Shown: one piece after another, positions 10,457 to 22,800 of the stretch
How the letters are laid out: each line of letters begins with the position of its first letter
Position numbering within the stretch: the stretch's first letter is position 1
Assembly (NCBI RefSeq): GCF_027596085.1
Contig: NC_072464.1
Span: 16,935,624-16,999,623 of the forward strand
DNA from: Anoplopoma fimbria
Lineage: Eukaryota; Chordata; Actinopteri; Perciformes; Anoplopomatidae
Direction of reading: 5' to 3'
Length of the DNA stretch: 64,000 bases
Position numbers and translations under genes: made by a program
Notes under the pieces: generated by a model
What the model saw: the letters and a program-made list of their open reading frames with translations, nothing else
Databases searched by the model: none
Told to the model about the DNA's origin: nothing

Positions 10457-13379
10457 GTAACAGATTGTTTGGGTTGATTCCACCAATTTCACTGAAGGAC
10501 TTAGGATTTGTAGATTTTGAGAGATGTTTAAGCACCTTTCATCTTATTGTTTTGGACTTATTGCCCACAACTACTGTTTTGGTTCAGTCTCACCACTCTC
10601 ATTAGCCTTGATTCAAGACGCAATAGGCAGTTAGCTACTAGCTAGTTAGTACAGAGGGGTATGAAATTAAGGAGCACCGTTTTCCTTCTGGAGTTCAGGA
10701 GTAAACACAAAACAATGTTAATATTCTTGCCTGTTGTATTTGGATAGGCAATAGTTTGCTAATGTGGTCTTTATCTGTAACATATGTACACATTGTGTTT
10801 ACAGCTTGTTCCACTTGCCTTAAAAAAACAACTGCAAACACAGTTTTTTCTTTTCTTTTTATTTTGCTGCATTCAGGACATTTCTGGGCATCAGGGATAG
10901 CCGCAACCTTGAGTGCGATTTGTAAACATCGAGAGAGAAATGATGCACTGTTTTCTCTAGGATAAAACTGATGTGGCATTGGAGGCCAACACTGATACGG
11001 ACATAGTGATACTGTTAGACTTAACAACGTGTTCAGGATGTTTGAAGTTGACAATTTACATGTCACATTGCCTCCAAAGGCAAATAAAGTATTGCTTCCA
11101 GTTCTCTTTCATGCCTGTGTAGAATTCCACAGAAAACTGGTTATAACAACATTGGTTGCTTACATAGATAGATCAAACATAGGCTGAGAAGTTAAGGAAG
11201 ACTGTATTGCAGCGTAAAACAAATAAGAATGTTAAACATCTGACATCAAATGAATGATACAAAAATACATCATTGCATGTTGCAGTCATGACATACCTCA
11301 ATCATACCATGAGGATGACATGACAGGGCAATATCCTCCTTTAAAAAAAAGTATCCACTGTCAGCCTGTTATACAAGCCTAACATTGGGAGAAAAAAAGG
11401 AGAGGAGAAAGGAGAGACAAATTAGTGAGGAGAGAGACGGTCAGAAGGGCAAGGATAATGAGGTCAATATCATCGTCATTAAGCCAATCAGAAAGATTGA
11501 TGCTGAGGTCGACGACCTTGCCTACCAAAATGAGGCAATCAGAGATCTGGATATTAAATGTTCCTACTGGGCGCAGTATGAAATTGTGCCGAGGGTCATT
11601 TAAGTTTAAATTTACAGTTGAGCAGCATAGACTTTCATTTCTATCCCTGCCAAATCCCCTGTGTTACACAAGCACTACAAGTCTCAGGTTGTTCACCTTA
11701 TTACCTACAGTTTTCCTACTTAGAATTTCAGACATATACAGATGTTGACATGGCACACCATGTTTAAAACCAATGCAAAGAGTTATGAAACAGGGGCAGC
11801 CCTGTCCTGCCAACCATTGGCTTGGGGAGCGTTAATTCAAACACCTAATTTCAACAGTGATATTACCAACAATTCCTGCTCGCAACACGCAATAGTAGGC
11901 AACATGATTATAAACTGGATATACTGCCAGAACAATGGTGTGCAAATGTGTGTAAAGATAAACATGTTCTTCATAGGTAAAGCTTTTTGTTTAACCACCA
12001 TCACTACACTGTTGGGGGAAGTGTATGACGGGATACAGACGGCTGTGTGGCCTAAGAACAGAGGCCATAACATGCTGACAGTCCCCACCAAGCACTGTCA
12101 AATAGTTGTCTTCAGATGTGCATTCTAGTCGCAAAGTGTCCCTGCTGAAGAGGCTCTGGATGCCACTAAACTGTATTATAAATGTGACTAAAAAGAAATC
12201 CCAGATATTGGTTTCCTGACAAATAATAACTATTATTTGTATTATTATTATGGGTCTTTGGAGTCTAAGGACTGCTAGTTTACAACCTCTGCAATGTATT
12301 AATTGTATCCTCTTCAATCCCCTATTTAAATGTCTAGAATGAAAAGTAGCTGGCCTTTATCTCCGGAGAGCCAGGTTCAAGCCATGCTCCACACAATCAA
12401 CAGTGTTTGGCTTTGGACTCTCCTCCTCTCTTTAAGCAAGCACTTCAACTGTCACTCACCACCTAGTGACATGAGGCTGTTATATCATCCAGGGTACATT
12501 GCTAAAAACTACACTGCAGGGAGATACAGTAAGCACAGCTGATTGAACATAATGACTTACAAACTACTCTGCTGACTTTCTCAACTGCTGGTGTTTATTT
12601 ATTTCAATTGATCCACATGTAGAGTGTACCAACACTGACTGACTTGTGTGGTTTTCAATTTTCTAATACTTCTTACCAAAGCAAGGACACAGGGATAACT
12701 GGTGTTATGTGTTATGTTAACGCCCCCACATTTAATATTGTGTATATGCCAACCTGTGAACTTTTAATATACATCTATATAAAGAAATCTTTCATAAGAA
12801 GATTACCAATGAGGAAAAACAATCCATACACACCCTAAATACACATGTACCTTTCTAATCTAGAGCCTAGATTACTCTCCTGCAGCCAGTGCATTCTGAA
12901 GGACACAAGTATGACAACTAGGTGGTGATGGATCCTGGATGGACTGGTGAGCTTTATGTCCACCTGAGGAGAAGAGCAAACACATTAAGTTAGGACAAAC
13001 AGACTGTGGAGGCAAGCTTGGAGTGTGTGTGTGCTTGTGTGTTGTCCCTTGTAATCTTCCTGTTTGCTCCAATAGGGAATTGACAGAATGAAGTAGGTAA
13101 ACATAGGCTACAGAAACAGGCCTATTTCTGTAACCAAACATTTATCCACCAGGCGATGGTAGACCTAAGCGTTGATAAAACACAGTAAATGTGAAGGTAC
13201 GTGCAAGGTGACATGAATTCCCTATTCTGGTGATTGTAACATGTGTTATATGTGTTTGTTAACTGAATGTGGAAGTGTATGCTAGTTCTAACCAACAAAG
13301 GCTACGCCCTCTACTGGATCGTATGGGTTATACTCCACTCTAATCATGAGCATGAAATTGCCCACCGGAAATTTGCAAT
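10457..13379. other. Unique non-coding sequence
   Basis: No gene supported. Open frames here (for example 10695-11066 minus, 11742-12128 plus) have no recognisable domain. The stretch 13282-13320 resembles 19809-19845 (both CTAGTTCTA...CGCCCT.TAC) and may be a terminal piece of the DIRS-like element described next. Confidence 0.35.
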
Positions 13380-13811
13380 CAGGACTTGCCTACCAAAATA
13401 TGTGCTGGGGGGGCCTGCGTGTGGAGAGCAGTAAACGGTGTGTGGCTTCCGATGGAGGACCAACACATAAACCCCATCAAGATAAAGGCAGTGATCTTGG
13501 TCCTACAGCACTTCAGAACCCTGATACAGGGGAAGCACAAGATGGTGAAAACTGAGAATAGCATCACAGTGTCCTGCATCAACAGGCCGGATGGATTGTT
13601 GGCCTCAGGGCATCTGTGTCTATGAAGGCTCTCCACATTCACAGACTGGAGAAAAGGGGTGCCAACCTGGTGTCAAGGGGCCAACCCCTACCTGACAAGT
13701 GAAGTCTTCACCTTGAGGCGGTTCACAAGACAATCCAGGCAGCAAGAGCCAGATCCACCATTGCTTGTTACAAGGCATAGTGGTGAGGGTTCCAATGCTG
13801 GATGAGGAAAT
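13380..13811 (+). mobile_element. DIRS-like retrotransposon fragment: decayed RNase H to recombinase N-terminus
   Basis: A degraded reading frame gives VNGVWLP, then HINPIKIKAVILVLQHF, GKHKMVKTENSITV and INRPDG. This is the layout of DIRS-type RNase H (HIN.LEL.AV..AL..F, GRHVLVRTDN, YINRQGG). After a stop it continues GANLVSRGQPLP and ARARSTIACYKA, matching the linker and tyrosine-recombinase start. The acidic positions expected in LEL and RTDN read as K and E, and stops are present, so it is dead. The call rests on motif memory; homology search would be needed to name the family. Confidence 0.7.
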
Positions 13812-14100
13812 ATTACAGTACAGTACAGTCATTTAGCAGACGCTTTTATCCAAAGCGACTTACAATCAGTAGTATACTACATACCATTCACCCATTCACA
13901 CACTGATGACAGGCTACCATGCAAGGTGCCACCATCAGACTCTAACTAACATTCATGCAACATCCAGTCCACACCGATGGCAAGCCTTCGGGAGCAACTT
14001 GTGTCTTGTCCAAGGACACATCGACTGCCGAAGCCGGGTATCAAACCACCAACCCTCTGATTGGAGAACTACCTTGCTCTCCACTACGCCACAGCCACCC
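13812..14100. repeat. Dispersed repeat nested inside the DIRS-like fragment
   Basis: Begins with a 40-base segment (13825-13864, 'acagtcatttagcagacgct...') identical to 24406-24445. It continues with the same series of blocks as the repeat at 10249-10456 ('cattcacacactgatg', 'ccatgcaaggtgcc', 'cttcgggagcaac', 'ctctgattgg', 'cacagccaccc'). DIRS-like recombinase sequence resumes on its right side, so it inserted into that element. Confidence 0.72.
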
Positions 14101-14421
14101 GAAATATATCTCCTGTCCTGTGCTATATTGGGTATATTCGCTCCTTTTTGCAGTGTTTGTTTGATAGAGGCCGGTCTCATGCCACTGTTGAGGTGTATGC
14201 AGCAGCCATTTTTTCCTGCCACCAGGGTTTTTCGTGACAGACCGGTCTTTGGCCAACCTCTAGTGAGGTTGCTCTTGCCGGTGGCCTGTAGGCAACACCT
14301 GGTGATGCGTGCCTCTTCTCTGTAGCAAGAGCTGCCATTGGTGCTTGAAACCTTGCTGAATGGTCCCGTTGAGCTTCTCTCTGAAGGCGTTGCTTTCAGG
14401 ACAACTTTGCTGCTTGCACTT
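14101..14421 (+). mobile_element. DIRS-like fragment: decayed tyrosine-recombinase N-terminal half
   Basis: Across frameshifts the plus strand reads CLIEAGLMPLL, FRDRPVFGQPLVR, then LPLVLETLLNGPVELLSE and TTLLLAL. This is the order of the DIRS recombinase core-binding region up to the TALLLALTSAKR motif. Homology fades after about 14421. Several stops and frame changes show it is inactive. Confidence 0.65.
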
Positions 14422-17400
14422 TAGGATGTAGAGGATATCGGCTTTAGAGTAAACAGTTGTAGAGCTTTTGGAGCTTCTTGTAAATAAGGGACTTCTAAAA
14501 ATTCAAATGGGGAATGCAAACTCTGTTTTGTATTTGTATTGAAACAATAAAATATATATTCTGCACATGACACTGTAATAATGTATAACATGTCAAACGT
14601 CATATAGGTATAAGGTCAGAGGAAATATAAGAATAATTTTCACTTGCATTTAGGACAGAGAAAGAGAGGTGCTTTCAGTGGTAGAAGCTAGGGGTAAGCT
14701 GAGGTTACTTTTTAGTGGAGGATGACATGCAAACAGAATATATGAAGGAACATGTGAATAGTGAGCAGATTAAAAAGAGTAGTAGGCCAATTACAACCGT
14801 TTATGCTACATTTGAGTGCCTCCAAATCATATCACCATACTAATAAAAACTCAGTTGATATTAAAGGTTTAATTCAGCCTCATTTCAACATGAGAGAAGA
14901 ATAAACTGGAACAAGGAAGGTTGTAAGGGGTTAAAAATGCAGCAGAGGTGTCTTATATATCTCACTAATAGAAAAAGTCTTAGTGCATCCATGTGCAAGT
15001 AAAAAGCCACCATAGACAACGAGCCTAGTGTTGTCCTAGACTTAAAACAGCATAATATCCATCATTTTAGTGTGTGTGCGTGTGTGTGTGTGTGGCATCA
15101 TTTCTATAAAATAAATTAAAGAATTCACACTATTTCATTAATTATCAGAAAGAGCCAGATCTGAGATTGTCTGTTGTAAGCTGACATTTTCCCATCTCCA
15201 GGGGACAGTAATTGTCATTTTGGAGGTGAAGTGGCGATGTTCTTCAGATCCACACCATGACAATGGCTTTAGCTTTGACAGGTGGATGACAGGGAAAAGG
15301 AAGAGGGGGATGTTGCAGTGCAGGCTACTTCAGCCTTAGACCACACGGCCCCACTTCCCCACACACATACATACACTTAACACATACACAAACTCGTCTC
15401 CCGCCAGCAGGCCACCCCTAATCGAGATGGAAGAGCGCTGTGGCAGATCGAAATGCCTGCAGATGACAAGGTGGGAATGGATCGGCTCCCGTGCCCTTGT
15501 CATGTTGCTCCATCTGCACCAAACAGAGAGGAAGACAGATGGATTCCACGGCAGAATGCTGGGTGGTACAAGCAGACAGGTAGGAGAAGAGAGGCGCTGA
15601 TGAATATACATTAAATTATAAAAATTGTGAGATTTTTTTTTTTTTTAATAAATGAATAATTTCTATATCTGTTTGGTAGAATATACACACTAGTATAGTT
15701 TTAGCAAATGGAGACTCTTTCATACTCTCCTTTTGAAATAATCATGCCACCTCCCTCTCTACCACTGAGTGACACAACACATGCAAGTTGGATGCTAAGA
15801 TTGAGATGAGGTTCTTAATTTAATGTGGAATGTTGGACTTCACTTCCTATGAATTTACCATGTCTAGTTGGAAATTTGTTGTATACCCTAATATAGTTTG
15901 CATGAAAAACAGAGTGTATGTTCCCTGCTAGTCATTGGGTGGCATTAGCGAAAGGAACATATTATCTGATTCTCCTTTTTCCTTTATCTTAAGTGTCATT
16001 GGGACTGTCCCAGGTGCTCTCAAAAGAAAGCCTCAGTTGTTTTGGGAAAATGTATCAGAGGTGGGGAATTTAACCAGACTTACATTGCAGAGGGAACCAG
16101 CTAGTTGTCATCCTTGAAGGCTTCTGTCTTGTAAACACCAAAACAAATTGTTTGATAAGGGATAACTCCCACTTTTTTGACTGGTAAAAGTTTGTTTTTG
16201 TGAGGAATATGCTAATGACTGTTCCTAGTAGCAGAATACAGGATTAAAAACACCCGAAGAGACTGCCATTCTTCCTATTCGTAGTCGCCAAGTGTTTTGT
16301 GCTCTCTAGTTTTGGGAAAGTAATAAGCCTATTATGGCTTGGCAACCGGAAGGAAGCAGAGTTAATGCTTCTTTCGACAAGGGACTCAAAAATGCAACTC
16401 AAAAATGTGATTCATGCTTCATCATAAGTGTTTTCTAACATCATGTTTCAGTTTTACAATAGACAAGGCTTCAACGATGTGGACTAACTAGGTGACTTTT
16501 GATAAATGTATGGATGAGACATTGCCAAACGAAGGTATCTTGGTAATTAAAATGCATTCTTGTAAGCATCCTAATTTCTCATTTGTCTGCATAAACAAAT
16601 TAAGTCTAATTTCTCATTTGTCTGCACAAGAATTGGTTCTTCTTGTTCAAGCTCTTTCTCTGGGAATAGTTTGTTCGCATTAATGGACCTAGGATTCCTG
16701 CTATTGAGCTTTTTTTTTAACAGTGAACATATCACTGCAAAAGTCACTCCTGTCCGAAATGCTGCAGGTACTGGAAGGCATACTTACTGTGGATGTTACA
16801 CAATATCTACCTACACCGACTGTGCTGGTGATCTCTTTTTTATCGTGCTTGCAGTCTCCTCCAGGTCAGAGAACTTCTATTACTGCCAGGAGATCTGAAC
16901 CATGTTTTAACAATATTTTTTCTCCTTTACCTGGGCTCAAATACCAGATAAGGCCATAGTGTAAGTCATTCTTGTGAGGGGAATAGTACAGTACTATACA
17001 CTGCAGGGAGCAATCATTCAAAGTCAGAAGGTTGCTTCTAGTTCCAATGATCCCCCCAAAAAATAAAACTTCTTGCAGTACAGAAGCACATAGTCAACCC
17101 TGATCAAGGTCAGTCCTATTCATGACATCTTGAAATCATGTACTAGTGAAGGAGATGGTTCAGTAAACAGAGATATCTTAAATTGTATTAAATTAGTTCC
17201 AATTTAACTGCACAAGTTTTGAGAAATATGGGAGATATTACTCACTCCTGCTAGCCTCATGATCCCTGACAGTCTAGTTAAAGAAGATGGCTGATGTTTT
17301 AATCAGTTCAAGGATTCTGTGAAAAATGCCACAGCTGGTATGATCAAAACTTTATGGGATAATATACTGTGGGCTGTTGGACTGGTGTGTTTTGCCTAAG

Positions 17401-18683
17401 GTGATGCTGAGAGGCAGGTTAATGTTGTTTCCCTCCCTGGGGGATTAATCACCTGGTCTCATAACTACAGTACCTGCCAACATAATCATCCTCGAAAGAT
17501 AGGGAGACTGTGCCAACAGCAAACCTGGCAGACAGCAGGTGAAACATAGTGAGACTGGCGGGAAGAGAAGTTAACCACATACACTTTGTCATTCTACCAC
17601 TAAATATTTTTGTCACTGTCTGCTATTCGGTTTGTCTTTTTTTGTGCCTGTCTCAATCTATTTATTTAACGTCTCAGAAAATATGGTTCAGTTATGGGGT
17701 TTTGTCCCTTTTAACCCACAAAAAAGACTTAAATATTGTTTTACCTTTTAGTGGTGAAGAAATGGTGGTTTCATTTATTTATGAGACACATAGGAAATTA
17801 TACTTTGAATTTCTAGAATTTCAACACAACTTTGATACCTCTATATATACAGGAATATGTGATTTATTTTATTGTGATCAGTCCAAAAGAATTATCAGGG
17901 ACGGTATTGTTTTCATAGCCCTATATATTTTCCTTCTGTCTTGTTACTTGTCTCAAAGACAGGCTTGTGGGCTCGCTCAATGTTGTACATATAGAATAGA
18001 TGTCTGAGAGACATAAAGAAATAAAGAGAGAATTAATGCAAAATGGACGAAGGTTTTGTAAAACAGCATGTCAAATTGAGATTGAATCCATCCCATTTGT
18101 TCCTGTTAGCTGGGCGTCTCTCATCGACATCTGCTGATGAGAGTTTGTCTTGGACGATGTCCTTCATTTCACCTCCCAAGGTCTCTCCCAGTACTCCCCC
18201 TCTTAACACTCCCTTCCCCGCATTGGGATCATAAATTGCTGAATATAAAGCCTTGTTTCCAGTCCGTTAGACGCGCCAGCCGATGCCAAGGGCCTTCACA
18301 TCCCGTTTTGCACCTCTGAAAGCAGTTAGGTGGAAAAATCTGCCTCTCTCTCTCCATACAGCGTTGTCTCTGATATGTGCATACATCATTCAAGCAACAA
18401 CCCACAAGCGATGTTTAACTGCGATCCCCCACAAGGCCATTTTGTAGCGTTGCCATTTATTGTAAAGTGACACTTTGTTAGAAAACCATAGATTAAAAAA
18501 TTGCCTTTCCAAAAGACAATATATATCTTTCCTGACAATTTATCCCGTAATAGCCCATCGTCCGGAAGGTTTTCCTTCTTGATGTTCAGGCAAAATCTGC
18601 TGAATTGACTAAATAATATCGCTGTGTGGATGTTTCTGGAGCAATTGATTGAATAAATAAGATAATAATTCCATTTTTGTAAC
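14422..18683. other. Unique non-coding sequence
   Basis: No gene supported. Contents include a short (TG)n near 15070-15093, a CNE-like block at about 15185-15560, and a 152-codon open frame (17549-18007, plus) with low-complexity hydrophobic composition, no domain and no splice context. A degraded SINE-like box (AAGGTTGCTTCTAGTTCC) occurs near 17028. Confidence 0.35.
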
Positions 18684-19043
18684 CTATTGCATCGTTTTTA
18701 TTTCACAGTACTTTATATTACACAATAAACTCCTGAAACATGCATCTCTGGGCTGCATGTAGTTGAGGTCCGGGTCATTCTGGGATGTTAGTGTTGTTGT
18801 TTCTTCTATATTTCTTCTTCTAAAATTTTTATTCAGTTTGATCGGCCATAAAGCTTTTTTGATGTCATCTCTGCACAGCGCACTGTTAAGGATTTGCATA
18901 AACATAGCCTGCCAATCCATCCCTGCTGAGACAACGGCTCCATCTCCGTCCAGTATATTAGCTTTCCACAGAAGTCCACCATCAAAATCTCTACACCCGG
19001 TAATGCATGCATCCTCACCGAAGTAGGAAACGTCTTGTCGGCG
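18684..19043 (-). other. Unassigned 118-codon open frame
   Basis: Open on the minus strand from just inside a TGA near 19046 to a stop at 18684. The right part has a protein-like sequence (YFGEDACITGCRDFDGG, then LDGDGAVVSAGMDWQAMFM), while the left part becomes Lys/Asn-rich as translated AT-rich DNA does. No family is recognised. It directly abuts a recombinase remnant. It may be chance, a decayed element, or an isolated exon. Confidence 0.2.
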
Positions 19044-19045
19044 TT

Positions 19046-19400
19046 GTCATTCAAGACAGCTTTGCTGCTTTAGCTGACCTAAGCAAAGAAAACTAAACAA
19101 ATCGTCTTGTCTGTGCAACCCAGTTGTTGCTTTTGCATGTGCTGTTGAAAGTATGGACCCCATTAGAAGAACTGAACAGCTATTTGTGCTCCCAGGTGAT
19201 GGCGTTGCTGTGAAGCCCAATCCAAGAATCAACCTGGCAGGATGGCTTGGAAAGTGCAGCTGCCAAGCCTATAGGCAGACGATAAGAGACCCTCCCACTG
19301 TGGTCAGAGCACACGCTCGCACAGCTAGTAATGTTGGCAAGGAGATTTGTAAGGCAGTGTTATGGTTGTATTTCTTTATCACGTCTGGCTCCAATTTCAG
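19046..19400 (+). mobile_element. DIRS-like fragment: decayed tyrosine-recombinase C-terminal half
   Basis: The plus strand reads SFKTALLL*LT*AKKTKQIVLSVQP, then LCNPVVAFACAVES, RRTEQLFVL and VVRAHARTASN followed by EICKAVLW. This parallels DIRS recombinases (KTALLLALTSAKR...LSV.P; LCPVRALR; RRT.QLFV; VRAHSTR; DIC.AA.W). About 70 residues expected between LSV.P and LCPV are missing, so there is an internal deletion. The catalytic Arg reads Lys and the H..R motif is disturbed. Confidence 0.68.
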
Positions 19401-19850
19401 GGTATGTGCTCGCTGGAACAACACAGGACTGGTGAAAAGGGTGTGTCTGTGTCAGTTATGCTGCCCCAACCCTCTGTCACGTCCCGATATTTCTTGATGA
19501 CTCAGTTAATGTTGTGTGCAGGCTGTCTATCGCTTATCTTTTGAATCATTGTAGGCTTAGTCGATGGCTCCACCCAGTTCATTTACATAATACATGGGTT
19601 GGCTGGGGCCCCATATTGCTCCACTAAGGCGGCCTAAGAAGTAGATGAGCTGGAGTGACTAACCTGTAGTCGATCAGAATCAGTGTGGTTAAGTCTATTT
19701 TATGTCCCAGCAGGGCATGCAATCACAAGGCTCCACCCACTGTACCAATAGAGTCCAGTAGAGGGCTGAGCCTGTATGAGATGAATTGAAGGTTATGATA
19801 TTGTAAACCTAGTTCTATGAGCATAGGTGGCGCCCTTTACCAATTGGGCC
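19401..19850. mobile_element. Probable 3' terminal region of the DIRS-like element
   Basis: Follows the recombinase remnant. Positions 19755-19766 (CCAGTAGAGGGC) are the exact inverse complement of 13306-13317 (GCCCTCTACTGG). Positions 19809-19840 resemble 13282-13313 in direct orientation. Inverted and internal complementary repeats at the ends are a feature of DIRS elements, so this is read as a terminus; the exact boundary is not visible. Confidence 0.45.
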
Positions 19851-22800
19851 CTGAAGCTGCTTGGTGAAGAGGGTGTATGAAGTTAGACTGTGAACCTTGC
19901 CCCCCATACTCAGGACCATGTGAGCATGGGCAGATTGAGCTTGATTGACAGCCCCCTGATTTTGCTTTTAGTGTTGTCCAAATCTGCTGGCACATGACTT
20001 GTCTGGTACCCATCCAACTCATAATGTAAATATATACATTTTTTTATATTTATTGAGACAGCAGTTCAATGAGTAAGTAATGTGTTAAGGTTAATGCAGT
20101 AAATGTAACTCTTCACACTACTTACTCTTTGCAGATATCATTATCCAGTCCAATCAAAATCATTGCTGGTATGGACAAACTGACATCAACCTCCAGCCTG
20201 AAGTGTTGGGTAGAATTTGGGGGATTTTTTTTATGTGGCACCATCTTAGCCATGTGTTCTATAAGAAAGGCATTCTGTCATATGAGTTCCAGGCTTATCA
20301 CTATACAGAGAGAGGTTTAGATTGTCACAACTCAGTGATCATAGCACAACACAGATGTGGCATGACCTCTATAAACAAATGACTGCATGCATAGTACAGT
20401 ACACACATCATACTGACCCGGCTGTTTGCGCTGGTGTGTGATTGCAGATCTAAATGATAGTTCTCACAGGTCAGTGACAAGCAAGTGCCACACCAGTGCT
20501 CCCTGCTGAACACACAACGAGCCGAGCTGTTGTCAGGCTGTCATTGTGAAATAAACAGTTATAAATATCAGCTTGCAAAGGAAATTTAAGTACAGTATTC
20601 CACCTTTTTGTTGGACATTTGAGTGAAAAGGTGGCCCTTTCTTTTTAGCTAAAAGAGTACCAAGCCAAAAGCTGAAGTGTCTTTCATTAGGAAAGACAGC
20701 TCATTCAAAAAAGTCATTCAGAGTACAAAATTGATTATTCTGTTCGTCTCCTCAGTATTACCTTGAGGAATATTAACGTTGTGATGGATACAGAGAGAAA
20801 GGTTCGAAGCTAAATGAGCCTGATGGCATTAAGTCATCAATTCCTTTTTTTGTCTGAAAGTCAGGGGTAAATTACACTAAATATGTCATCCATTTATTTC
20901 TTACTCAGTCTGTCTCATTATATAATGCTGCTCTCTATGTCTTGCTCTCTCAGGTGGATTCCTGTCTTTGTTAAAACGTTGGCAATTGGTCACTTCACCA
21001 CTTTTTCACATTTGGCATTTAGTTGAGCCTCTTTATCCAGAGCAATTTAAAAAGGAAGTGTTGTGCCGAAGAATAGACTATTCTTCTCAGTGACTCTTTT
21101 AGATCCACAGGGATGTTTTTATGTATCTTCACAGAAGCATAACATGCCTTCATGTTTCCCTATCTTGGCAGTACAGATTGTATGCTTATTCATTGTTTTT
21201 CTTCTGATATTTTATTGCTGTATTTCTTTGTGAAATTAATGTCTAAAATGTTGAAATAAATACTTTAAAAAAATATAAAATAAGTAAACCAAGTAATTAA
21301 AAGTGCTAAATTCACAATCCAGAGCCTTAATTAAGAGCAACAAAAAACGATTTGCTATGATTGCATAACTTTACTGTGAGGTGGCTGATCCAGCCTAAAT
21401 CTCACTAAATAATTCATCTTATGATAATTTGTGTAAGTTATTCACACAGTATGTCTATAAATCATCTTACTGAAAGTTTGTATTTGTGTGTGTCTCTTCC
21501 TCCTGCTTTGAATATTTGGTAGCACTAGTATGCTTTTGGAGAATGATCAAAATCGGCTTTTCTATCAAAACAGCTTCTCCAGAAGTTTTACAGCACTAAG
21601 CATCTTACAACCCCTATAGACATCCTTCTTCTTGCCAACATTAATGATTCCAGGTTCCCAAACAGCGCAGCAGGTGAAAATGTTGTGTAGCAGGCCGCGT
21701 TTAACCCAGGTAAAAGAGCTCATCAACTGCTGCCTTAAGGCTGTTTATTCCTCCTCTACTTTGGCAGCAAAATGTATACAGTGTCGCTGCAGCTCTCTGA
21801 TAGTTTGATACGTTGTTTTGTCTGGGTAAGTTGTCATGCCCTCTACATAAACCCTTGGTAATGTCATCCCGAGAAGGCCGTTTGTTGAGGGATTATTTTG
21901 TAGTAGTTCTGTTGCTCAATGTCTATGGTGTTCAACACTCTTCACATAAGAGACAAACAACTCTCAGTGGGATTTTTCTATTTGGAAATGTGGAGTAAAA
22001 ATTCAAATATCTGTGTCCTACACTAAAATATCCGTGTATGTAAACCTAAGGTGACCGTTCCTGACTCACTCTATTTATACTGACTTTCAAATTAATTTTA
22101 ATGTGGTGTGTTAACAATGTCCCAAATGACAATGTCCTGAATGACCTCCAGTAGCAAGGCAATTAGGAATTCCTAGAAAAAATATGTAGCAACACCTTAT
22201 TATCAATTCATCAAATCTTTCCATCAAAGGATAAAATAACCTGCCATGCCAGCTATATGACTTTAAATGCTAAGGCTGCTTCATTTGCAATCCCAGAGGA
22301 ATTACTCATTTCCTATCAACGGTAGCCCCTCTGCTGGCATAAACCCCGGCTCAGAGTCTATTAAAGTCATGTAGGACACAGGTAATTTAATTCATAAGCC
22401 AAGATTACATCGGAGTTGTAATGGCCCTAATGATGAAGCATCATGTTTGAGTTTCGGTAATAGGATCTCCTAATAGATGACAGAAACCAAGCTATTATCA
22501 GCTACTAACACAACATACACCGAGCAACACATTTGCCATGAGTCTTGCTCTTCTCTGCTGGTATCCAGGCCCAAGGACCGGATGTACCTTTCGTCTCATA
22601 TCCTTGACCCGTCTAAAAATATTGTTTTTTATATTTATTATTCCAAGGACGGTGAACAGAGCGCTCTCCAAAAACTTTCCATATTTTTACAAAAGATTTA
22701 CACTGGGAGCTGCACATTTCAACCATAGCTTATTATTTTTCGAGCCCTGATTAGCATTTTTGAAACATGTGTGGGCTCAGCTCAAGGGCATTTTGTCAGG

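Noticed and set aside
13906..14325. 139-codon plus-strand frame
   Set aside because: It is a chance fusion of the nested repeat with decayed recombinase sequence, not a gene.
16981..17080. tRNA/SINE-like box (AAGGTTGCTTCTAGTTCC)
   Set aside because: Only a weak B-box-like resemblance; no A box or foldable cloverleaf seen.
17549..18007. 152-codon plus-strand open frame
   Set aside because: Hydrophobic, T-rich composition typical of AT-rich non-coding DNA; no domain, no splice context.
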